64,000 nucleotides of DNA, taken from NCBI GenBank assembly GCA_045538895.1, contig JAZQEH010000007.1, forward strand, positions 1-64,000, read 5' to 3'. The notes beneath the pieces were generated by a model, which saw only the letters and a list, made by a program, of their open reading frames with translations, was not told where the DNA came from and ran no database searches. Positions 55,559 to 63,898 of the stretch are shown here, piece after piece (within the stretch, counting starts at the first letter, position 1; the number at the start of each line of letters is the position of its first letter). This DNA is from UMGS902 sp045538895 (GTDB taxonomy: Bacteria; Bacillota; Clostridia; Oscillospirales; CAG-272). A program made the translations under genes and the position numbers.

Positions 55559-55693
55559 ATGCTTAGAACCTATCAGCCTAAAAAGCGCCAGAGAAAAAAG
55601 GAACACGGCTTCAGAAAGAGAATGAAGACCGCAGACGGCAGAAAAGTACTTAAGAGACGTCGCGCTAAAGGCAGAGCAAGACTCACCTATTAA
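55559..55693 (+). CDS. rpmH: Ribosomal protein L34
   Basis: 44 residues, too short for many ORF finders. Begins MLRTYQPKKRQRKKEHGFRK and ends RARLTY, the typical basic L34 sequence. Very strong ribosome site. First gene of rpmH-rnpA-yidD-yidC-jag-mnmE. Confidence 0.97.
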   Translation: MLRTYQPKKRQRKKEHGFRKRMKTADGRKVLKRRRAKGRARLTY

Positions 55694-55735
55694 TTGAGCT
55701 GCTTTGCCAATACTCACTCCCACGGGAGTTTCAAA

Positions 55736-55769
55736 CTCCGATAACCTCAAAGTGTTATCGGGGTTTTTT
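55736..55769 (+). terminator. Terminator after rpmH
   Basis: Stem CTCCGATAAC with GTTATCGGGG (55736-55745, 55754-55763) and TTTTTT. A smaller hairpin ACTCCCACGGGAGT lies at 55716-55729. It would reduce expression of rnpA and the rest relative to rpmH. Confidence 0.8.
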
Positions 55770-55891
55770 AATCACTTCAAAATGCAAGCATTTTGAAGTG
55801 GTGCGAGTCGTTCACTCGCGTGTCGCTCAACCGCGACCGACTCTTCAAGGTGTTTTTAAGTCGGCACATGTCCGCCTTAAAAACAGATTTT
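55770..55891 (+). repeat. Three-hairpin dispersed element, copy 3
   Basis: Hairpin 1 CACTTCAAAATGC-AA-GCATTTTGAAGTG (55773-55800, perfect). Hairpin 2 GAGTCG with CGACTC around CACTCGCGTGTCGCTCA. Then AAGGTGT and hairpin 3 GTTTTTAAGTCGGC with GTCCGCCTTAAAAAC. It ends 32 bases before the rnpA start, in the same relative orientation as the leuB copy. Confidence 0.82.
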
Positions 55892-55923
55892 TTATTATAA
55901 TTTTAATCGGAAGGGTTTTCACT

Positions 55924-56295
55924 ATGAAATACCGTGCGATATGCGAAAATCACCTGTATTCAAAGGCATATAAGAAAGGTAAAAAGGCGATAACGCCGAC
56001 ACTCGCCATTTACATCCTGCCCGACTTCAAAAAGCATGCGTTGATGAAAGCAAATCCCTTGAAAAAATACGTCAACCGCATAGGTCTTACCGTGGGCAAA
56101 AAAATCGGCGGTGCGGTTCAACGCAACCGTGCCAAACGAATAATTCGGCATGCTTATAAGAACATTGATACTGCATACGGTGTTAAAACCGGCAACCTCA
56201 TTGTCATTGTGGCACGTGAGGCAATCGCCGGAAAAAGCACAAACGATGTTGAGCGTGAAATGCTTCGCGCACTTAAAAAACTCGAACTGATATGA
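55924..56295 (+). CDS. rnpA: Ribonuclease P protein component
   Basis: 123 residues from ATG 55924 after CGGAAGGG; the frame is open upstream through the repeat, which is not coding. RNR motif in VQRNRAKRIIRHAYK. Assists the RNase P RNA in tRNA 5' processing. Overlaps yidD by four bases. Confidence 0.95.
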   Translation: MKYRAICENHLYSKAYKKGKKAITPTLAIYILPDFKKHALMKANPLKKYVNRIGLTVGKKIGGAVQRNRAKRIIRHAYKNIDTAYGVKTGNLIVIVAREAIAGKSTNDVEREMLRALKKLELI

Positions 56296-56546
56296 AACAC
56301 GTCTGCATATGGCTTATAAAGCTGTATCAAAAATTTATTTCACCGCTTAAGAAAAGCTGTTGCAGGTTTACTCCATCCTGCTCTGCCTACGCCATTGAGG
56401 CGTTTTCAAAACGTGGCTTTTTTTGCGGTCTGATCCTTACCGTGTACCGTATCGCACGCTGCAATCCATTTTGCCGCTGTGGATACGACCCCGTACCGGA
56501 CAAGGGATTTCGGCCGTTTTCCAAACAGCAAAGCGATGAAAATTAA
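56292..56546 (+). CDS. yidD: Membrane protein insertion efficiency factor YidD
   Basis: 84 residues. Family motif CRFTPSCSAYAIEAFSKRG and the later NPFCRCGYDPVP. Small membrane-associated helper of YidC, lying 18 bases before it. Confidence 0.95.
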   Translation: MKHVCIWLIKLYQKFISPLKKSCCRFTPSCSAYAIEAFSKRGFFCGLILTVYRIARCNPFCRCGYDPVPDKGFRPFSKQQSDEN

Positions 56547-56564
56547 TTAATAAGGATAGTTATA

Positions 56565-57689
56565 ATGGAAATTATTTACGCACCTTTCGCATTTTTAATG
56601 CGTTTGTTTGACAGTTTCACGGGCTCCTATGCTCTTACACTGTTACTTTTTACTTTGCTATTTAAGCTGGTACTTCTCCCGCTTGGCATAAAGCAGCAGA
56701 AAAACCAGATCAAGATGGCTGCCCTCCGTCCTAAAGAGGCAGTTATCAGAAAGAAATATGCTGGCCGCACCGACCGTGCAACTCAGCAGAAAATGCAGCA
56801 GGAAATTATCGAACTGCAGCAAAAAGAAAACGTAAGCCCCTTTGGCGGCTGCATGCCGCTCCTCATTCAGCTTGGCTTGATTATGGTTATCTACACCATC
56901 ATCCGCCAGCCCCTCACCTATATCTGCGGTCTTAGCAAGGACGAGCTTTTTGCCCTTGCAACAGAACACGGATGGGTGGATTTTTCCGGCAAGGCTATTA
57001 CCGAGCTCAAAAATATTGCAAACCTTGACCAGATCAAGGCTATCGCAACTCCCGGTCTTATTCTCCCTGAGGGTGCTGCAAGCCTCCCCAACCTCAACCT
57101 TTTCGGTCTTAATCTCGGCATTGAGCCAAGCGACGTGTTCGCAGGCTTTAAAAACGCTACCGAGGTTGTAGGTATCGGCGTTCCTACGTTTATGAACGTC
57201 TTGGCTTATATGATCATCCCCGTTGCCTGCTTCCTTTTGCAGGTACTCACCATGAAGCTCACCAGAAAGTTCACATACCAGTCGCCTGCCGCACAGGATG
57301 CGCAGACCGGCTGCAGCATGAAGATGATGGACTGGATGATGCCCCTCATGTCGCTCTACTTCTGCTTTACCTTCTCCAGCGCCATAGGTCTTTACTGGAT
57401 CTACTCAAACGTTCTCTCGTTTGTACAGACCGTGATCCTTGCTAAAGTTATGCCCATTCCTCCCGTTACAGAAGAGGATATCAAGGCGGCAGAAAAGGAA
57501 ATGAAGGAAAAGGGATACAACACAAAGAAGGCTGACCTTATTCGAGTTCGTTCTCTCCACCACATCGACGATGACGACTATGACTCGCTCCCCGAAATCG
57601 AAAGCGAGACAAAGGGTAAAAACCAAACCCTCCTGAACGGTGAGGTTCCCCAAAACAACAACTCTAAAAAGCCCAAAATCAAAGACTAA
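56565..57689 (+). CDS. yidC: Membrane protein insertase YidC/Oxa1
   Basis: 374 residues, about five membrane segments, with the conserved insertase core (LTLLLFTLLFKLVLLPLGIKQQ, GGCMPLLIQ, SAIGLYWIYSNVLSFVQ). No lipobox, unlike B. subtilis SpoIIIJ. A 150-residue insertion-like region between the first helices carries NLNLFGLNLGI. Charged C-terminal tail. Confidence 0.94.
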   Translation: MEIIYAPFAFLMRLFDSFTGSYALTLLLFTLLFKLVLLPLGIKQQKNQIKMAALRPKEAVIRKKYAGRTDRATQQKMQQEIIELQQKENVSPFGGCMPLLIQLGLIMVIYTIIRQPLTYICGLSKDELFALATEHGWVDFSGKAITELKNIANLDQIKAIATPGLILPEGAASLPNLNLFGLNLGIEPSDVFAGFKNATEVVGIGVPTFMNVLAYMIIPVACFLLQVLTMKLTRKFTYQSPAAQDAQTGCSMKMMDWMMPLMSLYFCFTFSSAIGLYWIYSNVLSFVQTVILAKVMPIPPVTEEDIKAAEKEMKEKGYNTKKADLIRVRSLHHIDDDDYDSLPEIESETKGKNQTLLNGEVPQNNNSKKPKIKD

Positions 57690-57705
57690 TCGAAAGGTTA
57701 TATAA

Positions 57706-58647
57706 ATGGTTACAGAAATTTTCGCAACAGGCAAGACCGTAAACGATGCGGTTGAGGCACTTAAGGTTAAACTCTGCGTTGACACACTTGATGAAATCGA
57801 GTGGAAAGTTGCAAGTGCAGGTAAAAAAGGCGGTCTTTTCGGAATCGGCGCACAGCCTGCAAAGGTCGTTGCATATATTGAAACTCCCGATGCAGAAGAA
57901 AAGAAAGAAGTAAAGGCTAAGCCCGAAACCAAGCCTGAAACAAAAAAAGAAGAAAAGAAACCCGAAAGCAAAAAGGCTCCCGAAAAGAAAGCCGAGCCTA
58001 AGAAAGAAGAAGCAAAGAAAGCTGAACCTAAAAAGGCAGAAAAACCGAAAAAGCCCAAGACTCCCACAACCGATGCCGAGGTTAAGGCGGCTATGTCCTT
58101 TGTAGAAACTCTTGTTAAAAATCTCGAGCTTAACGTTACCGCAAACGTGACCGCCGATGAAGAAAACGGCAGTTCCATCATCATCGCAGGTGAAGATGCA
58201 GGCATGCTCATCGGTCATCACGGCGAAACTCTTGATGCAGTTCAGTATCTTGCAAACCTCGCAGCAAACCGTGCCGAGGGCAAGGACGACCACGAAAGAA
58301 TTACAGTTGACGTTGAGGGATACCGTGAAAAGCGTGAAGAAACTCTCCGTGCGCTTGCACGCAGAATGGCGGCAAAGGTTCAGAAGTACGGCAAGAGCGT
58401 TATGCTTGAGCCTATGAACCCCTACGAAAGACGCATTATTCACTCTGAGATCCAGAGCATCGAGGGTATTTCTACAAACTCCATCGGCTCTGACAACAAC
58501 CGCAAGGTTGTTATCTTCCTCACCGAAAAGGGTATGGGACGTCTTCCCATGCGTGACGGCAAGGGCGGCTCCCGCAAGGGTGGCAGAGGCAGACGCCATC
58601 ACAGCGGTGAAAAGGCAACACCTGCTGCAGAGCAGACCGAAGAATAA
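57706..58647 (+). CDS. jag: Jag/KhpB RNA-binding protein
   Basis: 313 residues. Jag-N domain (1-50, ATGKTVNDAVEALKVKL), Lys/Glu/Pro-rich linker (about 60-125), KH domain with GEDAGMLIGHHGETLDAVQYL, R3H domain (about 205-270), and a basic Gly/Arg tail. RNA chaperone linked to cell elongation in Bacillota. 16 bases after yidC. Confidence 0.94.
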   Translation: MVTEIFATGKTVNDAVEALKVKLCVDTLDEIEWKVASAGKKGGLFGIGAQPAKVVAYIETPDAEEKKEVKAKPETKPETKKEEKKPESKKAPEKKAEPKKEEAKKAEPKKAEKPKKPKTPTTDAEVKAAMSFVETLVKNLELNVTANVTADEENGSSIIIAGEDAGMLIGHHGETLDAVQYLANLAANRAEGKDDHERITVDVEGYREKREETLRALARRMAAKVQKYGKSVMLEPMNPYERRIIHSEIQSIEGISTNSIGSDNNRKVVIFLTEKGMGRLPMRDGKGGSRKGGRGRRHHSGEKATPAAEQTEE

Positions 58648-58648
58648 T

Positions 58649-60028
58649 ATGAAAAATGATTTTCTCTCAACCATAGCCGCCGTTTCAACCCCCCGTGGTA
58701 AGGGCGGTGTGGCATTGATAAGAATATCGGGCGAAGAAGCAGTGGCCGTTGTAGGTCGCTGCTTTTCTCCCAAATGCGGCAAAAAGGTGAGCGAGCTCAA
58801 GGCACGTACCGTATATTTCGGAGATATTCTGGATGACGGAATCCCGATTGATGACGGCGTGCTGACGATTTTTACCGCCCCGAACTCGTACACAGGCGAA
58901 GACGTAGCCGAAATAAGCTGTCACGGCGGCATTCTTGTCACCAAACGTGTGCTTGAAGCCGTTTTCAAAGCAGGTGCAACTCCTGCAGCGGCTGGTGAGT
59001 TCACACGCCGTGCCTTTGTAAACGGCAAGCTGTCGCTTACGAAAGCAGAGGCAGTCGGTGAGATACTTGAAGCCAAGAGTGACACACAGCTCCATATCGC
59101 CGCATCAAAGCGTCGCGGAATACTTTCACAAAAGCTTGATGAAGCCGCACACAAACTGACAGCTCTCATTGCCGACGTTTACGCAAAAATCGACTACCCC
59201 GACGAGGACCTAAGCGAAATCAGTGATGACGAATTTGCAGCCCGTGCAAACGAAATCAAGGAGTCGCTTATAAAGCTCCACAGCACATACCGCTCCGGTA
59301 GTGCAATCTTTGAGGGTATCAGAACCGTAATCTGCGGTGCACCAAACCGTGGCAAAAGCTCCCTTTACAATGCGATAGCAGGTGAGGAAGCGGCTATAGT
59401 TACCGAAATAGCAGGCACAACACGTGACGTTCTCGAAAAAGACATACCTCTTGGCAGCGTTCTGCTCCACTTAACGGATACCGCAGGCATCCGCGACACC
59501 TCGGATATAGTTGAACAAATCGGTGTGTCCCGTGCCAAGGAGCGTCTTTGCGAAGCAGAGCTTGTTATCTGCGTGCTTGACGGTTCAAAAGCACTCTGCG
59601 AGGAAGATATTTCGTTATTTGAAGATTTGAAGGGTATCTCTGCACCTAAAATCGCTGTACTCAATAAGAGCGACATAGGCATAGCTGATATATCGCTCCC
59701 GCAGGGACTTTTTGACAAAGTAATACGTATGAGTGCCAAAAACGGCGATATAAGCGAGCTTGCGGCTATTGTAGAGGCTCTTTTCATTGATGAAAAAATC
59801 GACACCCGAGGTGACGCCATCATCACAAATGCACGTCAGGCGGCTTCGCTGAAAGAGGCAATAGAGCTTATCGACGATGCTGTAAAAACCGCCAAAAGCG
59901 GTATAGGTGCCGACCTTGCTTCAAGCGACCTTGAACGTGCAGTGGGCACCCTCGGCGAGCTTGACGGCAAAGCCGTAAGCGAAGGCGTTGTTGCCGAAAT
60001 CTTCAGTCGCTTCTGCGTAGGAAAATAA
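58649..60028 (+). CDS. mnmE: tRNA modification GTPase MnmE
   Basis: 459 residues from ATG 58649, one base after the jag stop; the longer frame into jag is rejected. N-terminal tetrahydrofolate-binding domain, G domain with GAPNRGKSS, DTAGIRDT and NKSD, and the C-terminal FCVGK motif of the family. With MnmG (not in the window) modifies the wobble uridine. Confidence 0.96.
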   Translation: MKNDFLSTIAAVSTPRGKGGVALIRISGEEAVAVVGRCFSPKCGKKVSELKARTVYFGDILDDGIPIDDGVLTIFTAPNSYTGEDVAEISCHGGILVTKRVLEAVFKAGATPAAAGEFTRRAFVNGKLSLTKAEAVGEILEAKSDTQLHIAASKRRGILSQKLDEAAHKLTALIADVYAKIDYPDEDLSEISDDEFAARANEIKESLIKLHSTYRSGSAIFEGIRTVICGAPNRGKSSLYNAIAGEEAAIVTEIAGTTRDVLEKDIPLGSVLLHLTDTAGIRDTSDIVEQIGVSRAKERLCEAELVICVLDGSKALCEEDISLFEDLKGISAPKIAVLNKSDIGIADISLPQGLFDKVIRMSAKNGDISELAAIVEALFIDEKIDTRGDAIITNARQAASLKEAIELIDDAVKTAKSGIGADLASSDLERAVGTLGELDGKAVSEGVVAEIFSRFCVGK

Positions 60029-60031
60029 CAA

Positions 60032-60057
60032 AAAACCGCACGTTTCCGTACGGTTTT
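60032..60057 (+). terminator. Terminator after mnmE
   Basis: Stem AAAACCGCACG with CGTACGGTTTT (one mismatch), then a short T-containing tail. Confidence 0.7.
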
Positions 60058-60073
60058 CCTGCATTAAGGAATT

Positions 60074-60172
60074 ACGTGAGTTTTTGCCGGTTTCGGTATA
60101 ACCGAAATTTGCACCTTGGTTTTGGTGCAAAAGGCACAAAACTCACCAAATCTGAAAAATTTATTTTTCAGA
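60074..60172. repeat. Three-way hairpin structure after mnmE
   Basis: Outer arms GTGAGTTTTTGCC (60076-60088) and GGCACAAAACTCAC (60133-60146) enclose two hairpins: TTTCGGT with ACCGAAA, and TTTGCACC with GGTGCAAA. A further hairpin TCTGAAAAAT with ATTTTTCAGA (60151-60172) may end the minus gene that follows. No coding capacity. Confidence 0.55.
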
Positions 60173-60174
60173 CT

Positions 60175-60612
60175 TTATCCTCTGCGTTTTGGCATTAACA
60201 AAAATATTATCACTATAACGGCAATGGCTACTGCAACGGCAATGATAATTCCCATCGTTTTGCCGCCCTCGTCTTCTGTACGGTCACCGCTTGTGCCGGT
60301 ATCACCGCTTGTAGACTCGGCGGAGGAGTTTTCGGGGGTATTTGTCATATCGGGGACAGCAGTGATACTGTTTTCTCCGCTTGCATCGCTACCTCCCATT
60401 ATATCCTCCATCATTCCAGTGCCCTCGCCGTTCATAATTTCGCCGCCCTCGCTGACGTCGCTTACAACACCGTCACGCATGTCGCCAAAGCTTACGCTTC
60501 CGTCGGAAACAACTCCGTTTTCATACATTTCCTGCGGAGTGGCGGCACCTGTGACAATCAGCATAGTCAGCGAAAGAACAACGCAAAGCATCAATGCTTT
60601 AATACTTCTCAT
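60175..60612 (-). CDS. Low-complexity secreted protein with C-terminal membrane anchor (145 aa)
   Basis: Start at ATG 60612. Signal peptide 1-24, a hydrophilic Gly/Ser/Thr/Asp/Glu-rich stalk (25-115) with a repeated GVVSD motif, then a C-terminal membrane helix (about 118-140) and a basic KRRG end. It resembles stalked cell-surface proteins with a simple membrane anchor; no LPXTG. No known family. Confidence 0.72.
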   Translation of the reverse strand: MRSIKALMLCVVLSLTMLIVTGAATPQEMYENGVVSDGSVSFGDMRDGVVSDVSEGGEIMNGEGTGMMEDIMGGSDASGENSITAVPDMTNTPENSSAESTSGDTGTSGDRTEDEGGKTMGIIIAVAVAIAVIVIIFLLMPKRRG

Positions 60613-60699
60613 AATTATCCGGTCCTTTCTTTTTGCAAAAATCATGATGTCGCTATCATTTTTCCCGAAACGGCACTCATAAATACAAGGAGTTTTTTC

Positions 60700-61029
60700 A
60701 TGGAAAGCAAAAGATTTACAAAAAACGATAACGGTTTCATTTGCCAGAATTGCGGAAAAGAGGTTGAGCCGCTCGGTTTTTCATCACGCAACCACTGCCC
60801 TTTTTGCCTTTGCTCGATCCATATTGATATAATGCCGGGCGACCGTGCAAATACCTGCCTTGGCATTATGGACCCTGTAAAAGTGGAAATCAGCCCCAAA
60901 AAAGGCTATGTGATTTTGCACAAATGCCGTAAATGCGGCGAAATCAAGCGTAACCGTGCCGCAGAAGAAGCAAGCACACAACCGGATAATATGGATCTTA
61001 TAATTAAGCTTACTGCAGCCGAAATTTAA
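60700..61029 (+). CDS. RNHCP domain protein
   Basis: 109 residues. Contains the name-giving RNHCPFCLCS motif plus CQNC and CRKCG pairs, giving likely zinc sites. Function of the family is not established. Ribosome site AAGGAG. Divergent from the stalk protein. Confidence 0.88.
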   Translation: MESKRFTKNDNGFICQNCGKEVEPLGFSSRNHCPFCLCSIHIDIMPGDRANTCLGIMDPVKVEISPKKGYVILHKCRKCGEIKRNRAAEEASTQPDNMDLIIKLTAAEI

Positions 61030-61062
61030 ATTTGATATTGTATATTAGCGAATAATATGATA

Positions 61063-61097
61063 AAATAGTTTCACAAATGTGAAACTATTTTTGTTTT
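61063..61097 (+). terminator. Terminator after the RNHCP gene
   Basis: Perfect 12-base stem AAATAGTTTCAC with GTGAAACTATTT, then TTGTTTT. Confidence 0.85.
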
Positions 61098-61111
61098 GGA
61101 GGTGTTTTTAC

Positions 61112-62206
61112 TTGAAAAAACTTTTTGCTTTTTTAGTTCTGACATCTCTGTGCCTGTCGCTTATTTCCTGCACTGCATCACGCAAGCGTTTTTCCTTTGA
61201 ACCGCTTGTTGAAGAACGGCTTGATGCAGTTGTCGATATTACCGAAATTTCACGCTCCACGACCGAAATTTCCGTTGATACCGAGATAACCGAGCCGCAG
61301 TATTTTGAGGTCGTTGCTACAAGCACGACCGCCCCCGTTACCACCACACGCAAACCCGTGGAAACAGAGGTGCCAAAAGAAGTTTACACCGTAAAATTTG
61401 TCGATATAGACGGCTATTCCGCAATATCCATACAGAACATTGAAGAAGGCAAAAGTGCAAAAGAACCTCCCATGCCGCTGAAACGTGATGACATGGTGTT
61501 TATCGGCTGGGACAAGGATTTTTCAAAGGTCACGGGCGCCATGATTGTCAAAGCCATATATCAGAAAGAGTGGCTTAACGTTTATTTCTACGACTCCGAT
61601 ACCACTCTGCTGAAATCGCAACAGGTTTTCTACGGTGACGATGCTGTACCGCCAAAAGTTACTCCGCCTGACGGATACGTTTTCAGCGGTTGGTCAAAAT
61701 CGTATAAAAACGTAACAACCGACCTCTACATATATGCAAAGTATGAAGAAATTGTAAAAGATAATTATATTACACTTGTCGATGCCTATGATTTTCTGCC
61801 GCTTACCGAAAACTCTATGGGTATACCTAAAGGTGCATATTACCGCAAGGAACACAACGGCATCTGCACCATACAGGGTGAGGACTACGGCGGAAACATT
61901 CTGTACGGTAATTTCTGCGACGTTCTTAACATCTACGGCTACGATTTCAAAAAATTTGAAGGCTCCGTGGGACTCAAAGCCTCGGATGAACCGCTTTACT
62001 CGTTGGTTTTCAAGATATATCTTGACGGGGTACTGAAATTTGAAACGTTGCTTGCAACCCCTGATACAATTCAGAATTTCTCGCTTGACCTAAGCGGCGT
62101 GAGCAACATAAAAATCCAACTTGAACCGTATGAAGATGGCTCTATCTACTACAAAGATGCCGAGTTTATCGGCGGAATAATAAACGCAGTTCTCTACGAA
62201 AACTAA
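61112..62206 (+). CDS. Lipoprotein with InlB-type B repeats
   Basis: 364 residues starting with TTG at 61112, seven bases after GGAGGTG; the in-frame ATG at 61079 lies in the preceding terminator. Lipobox LSLISC. A Thr-rich spacer is followed by two B-repeat-like units (residues about 90-215: KFVDIDGYS...FIGWDKDF and VYFYDSD...FSGWSKSY), then a beta-sandwich region similar in outline to NPCBM carbohydrate-binding domains. Surface-anchored; ligand unknown. Confidence 0.78.
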   Translation: MKKLFAFLVLTSLCLSLISCTASRKRFSFEPLVEERLDAVVDITEISRSTTEISVDTEITEPQYFEVVATSTTAPVTTTRKPVETEVPKEVYTVKFVDIDGYSAISIQNIEEGKSAKEPPMPLKRDDMVFIGWDKDFSKVTGAMIVKAIYQKEWLNVYFYDSDTTLLKSQQVFYGDDAVPPKVTPPDGYVFSGWSKSYKNVTTDLYIYAKYEEIVKDNYITLVDAYDFLPLTENSMGIPKGAYYRKEHNGICTIQGEDYGGNILYGNFCDVLNIYGYDFKKFEGSVGLKASDEPLYSLVFKIYLDGVLKFETLLATPDTIQNFSLDLSGVSNIKIQLEPYEDGSIYYKDAEFIGGIINAVLYEN

Positions 62207-62225
62207 TTAACGAAAGGCATAAATT

Positions 62226-62804
62226 ATGAAACTCCTTGAAGAAAGAATTTTAAAAGATGGCAAAGTTGGCGAGGGCAATGTCCTCAAAGTTGACGGTTTT
62301 GTCAATCACAGAATTGACGTTAAACTCATGTGCGAGCTCGGCAAAGAGTTCAAAAGACTGTTTGAGGGTGTGGAAGTAACAAAGATTCTCACCATCGAAG
62401 CTTCCGGTATCGGCATTGCATGCCTCACCGCACAGTACTTTGACGTACCCGTAGTATTTGCTAAAAAGACAAAGACTAACAATATTTATGCCGACGTTTA
62501 TACCTCCAAGGTTGAGTCGTATACCCACGGCACTACATACGATATCGTCGTTTCCAAAGAATTTTTGGGCAAGGGCGATAAGGTGCTCATCATTGATGAC
62601 TTCCTTGCAAAAGGCAGTGCCCTTAAAGGACTTATCGCACTTATCGAAGATGCAGGCGCTTCGGTTGTAGGTGCAGGCATTGTTATCGAAAAGGCTTATC
62701 AGCCCGGCGGCGACCTGATTCGCGGTATGGGCATCCGTGTTGAATCGCTCGCACGTATTGCATCTATGAGCGTTGAAGACGGCGTAAAATTTGTAGAAGA
62801 ATAG
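62226..62804 (+). CDS. xpt: Xanthine phosphoribosyltransferase
   Basis: 192 residues. PRPP-binding motif VLIIDDFLAKGSALKGL and the family N-terminus MKLLEERILKDG. Salvages xanthine to XMP. Only 19 bases lie between it and the lipoprotein gene, so no purine riboswitch fits directly upstream. Confidence 0.95.
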   Translation: MKLLEERILKDGKVGEGNVLKVDGFVNHRIDVKLMCELGKEFKRLFEGVEVTKILTIEASGIGIACLTAQYFDVPVVFAKKTKTNNIYADVYTSKVESYTHGTTYDIVVSKEFLGKGDKVLIIDDFLAKGSALKGLIALIEDAGASVVGAGIVIEKAYQPGGDLIRGMGIRVESLARIASMSVEDGVKFVEE

Positions 62805-62816
62805 GTGAGGTTAATA

Positions 62817-62852
62817 AAAAATCCGTTCTCAAAAAAAGAGAACGGATTTTTT
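62817..62852 (+). terminator. Terminator after xpt
   Basis: Stem AAAATCCGTTCTC with GAGAACGGATTTT and T-run. Confidence 0.92.
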
Positions 62853-62891
62853 ACGTTTGTAAATCTTATTTTAAAAAGCATGTAGCATAAT

Positions 62892-62922
62892 AAAACCGAC
62901 ACTTTTGTGTCGGTTTTATTAT
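62892..62922. terminator. Second terminator, serving the minus-strand gene
   Basis: Stem AAAACCGACAC with GTGTCGGTTTT; suitable for the gene ending at 62930. Confidence 0.8.
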
Positions 62923-62929
62923 TGAAATA

Positions 62930-63736
62930 TTATTTTGCCGAAATTGTACCGTCAAGCTGGTTCTCCAAAAAGAATTGCTCTACCATTTCCTCAACATCCT
63001 TATGGTAGTTGATTTTTACACCGTTGTACGTAGGATAGGCACTATGGTTGTTGGCAAACTGCGGCTTGGTTCTATTTTCGTAATTCGGATTGTTTCTACT
63101 GTGAATACTATACGGGATGAGCTTACGTTTTTCAGGATCGTTGTACGCAGCAACAACCTCTTTTACCCCTGTTTCCAATCTCATCTTTGCAGCTTCAACG
63201 TCCCTGACAAGCACCTTTTCTTGCGTATAGGTACATTTGAACGGAGTGATGCGATACTCAAGCTTTCTCACCTTTCCGCAGTTCGGGCATTTAAGTTCGA
63301 TGGATACCACGGCAGAAGCACTTCCCTTGGCTTCCACTTTGGAAACAACACCGTTGTTGCTTGCGGGATGACTTACGCCATTATAAGAAGCCTCGTCTTT
63401 TTCTACGGTATAATGCACAAACTGGGCAAATTCCTCAGGAGTCTTGATTACCGCCATGGTGTTACAGCCATCGCAGGTGAGTACTTTGAATCTTTCCTTT
63501 GCTTTACCGATAACGAAAAGCAAAAAGCCGAAAAACATTACACCGAATACTCCAATCATGCCAAAAATCATAAGAAAACCGGTGCTAAGAATTCCGTCAA
63601 GCACAGAAAACAGTACCGCAACGCCGATTGAGCCGAATAGCCAAGGCATAATCTCTTTTTTTCTTGCATCTGCTTCTTCAAGGGTGTTAATCGGGTCCTT
63701 CAAAAGATGCTTCAAATAATTAATGGGGTTCTTCAT
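62930..63736 (-). CDS. Two-helix membrane protein with zinc-ribbon-like domain (268 aa)
   Basis: Start at ATG 63736 behind GGAGG; 36 upstream codons are rejected because they cross the promoter. Two membrane helices at about residues 30-75, then a cytosolic-looking part with CDGC and CPNCGK pairs forming a probable zinc site, and a hydrophilic C-terminus. No recognised family. Divergent from an XRE gene with two operators between them. Confidence 0.7.
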   Translation of the reverse strand: MKNPINYLKHLLKDPINTLEEADARKKEIMPWLFGSIGVAVLFSVLDGILSTGFLMIFGMIGVFGVMFFGFLLFVIGKAKERFKVLTCDGCNTMAVIKTPEEFAQFVHYTVEKDEASYNGVSHPASNNGVVSKVEAKGSASAVVSIELKCPNCGKVRKLEYRITPFKCTYTQEKVLVRDVEAAKMRLETGVKEVVAAYNDPEKRKLIPYSIHSRNNPNYENRTKPQFANNHSAYPTYNGVKINYHKDVEEMVEQFFLENQLDGTISAK

Positions 63737-63815
63737 TTTTCTTTTCCTCCAAGAATAAAGTTGTTGCGTAGTCAGAATTTTACCTTTATCTGCTAAAAAC
63801 GACTCGCTTTCTTTT

Positions 63816-63862
63816 ATTTTACTCAATCTTTGAGTAAAAGTCAATACTCATTTTTTGAGTAT
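63816..63862. promoter_or_regulatory. Two-operator control region, membrane-protein gene and XRE gene
   Basis: Palindromes ACTCA-N5-TGAGT at 63821-63835 (extended to a 10-base arm, 63817-63839) and at 63846-63860, centres 25 bases apart. The minus promoter TTGACT (63839-63844), 17 bases, TAAAAT (63816-63821) has the first palindrome in its spacer. Confidence 0.82.
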
Positions 63863-63898
63863 GTTAATTTCTATACATCAATATTATGGAGGCGTTAT

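Noticed and set aside
55695..55923. rnpA start further upstream (frame open from 55798)
   Set aside because: The extra codons run through the three-hairpin element; RNase P proteins start with sequence like MKYRAICENHLY, and GGAAGGG precedes ATG 55924.
62207..62225. Purine riboswitch before xpt
   Set aside because: Only 19 bases separate xpt from the previous gene, too short for an aptamer, and no aptamer-like sequence is seen further upstream.
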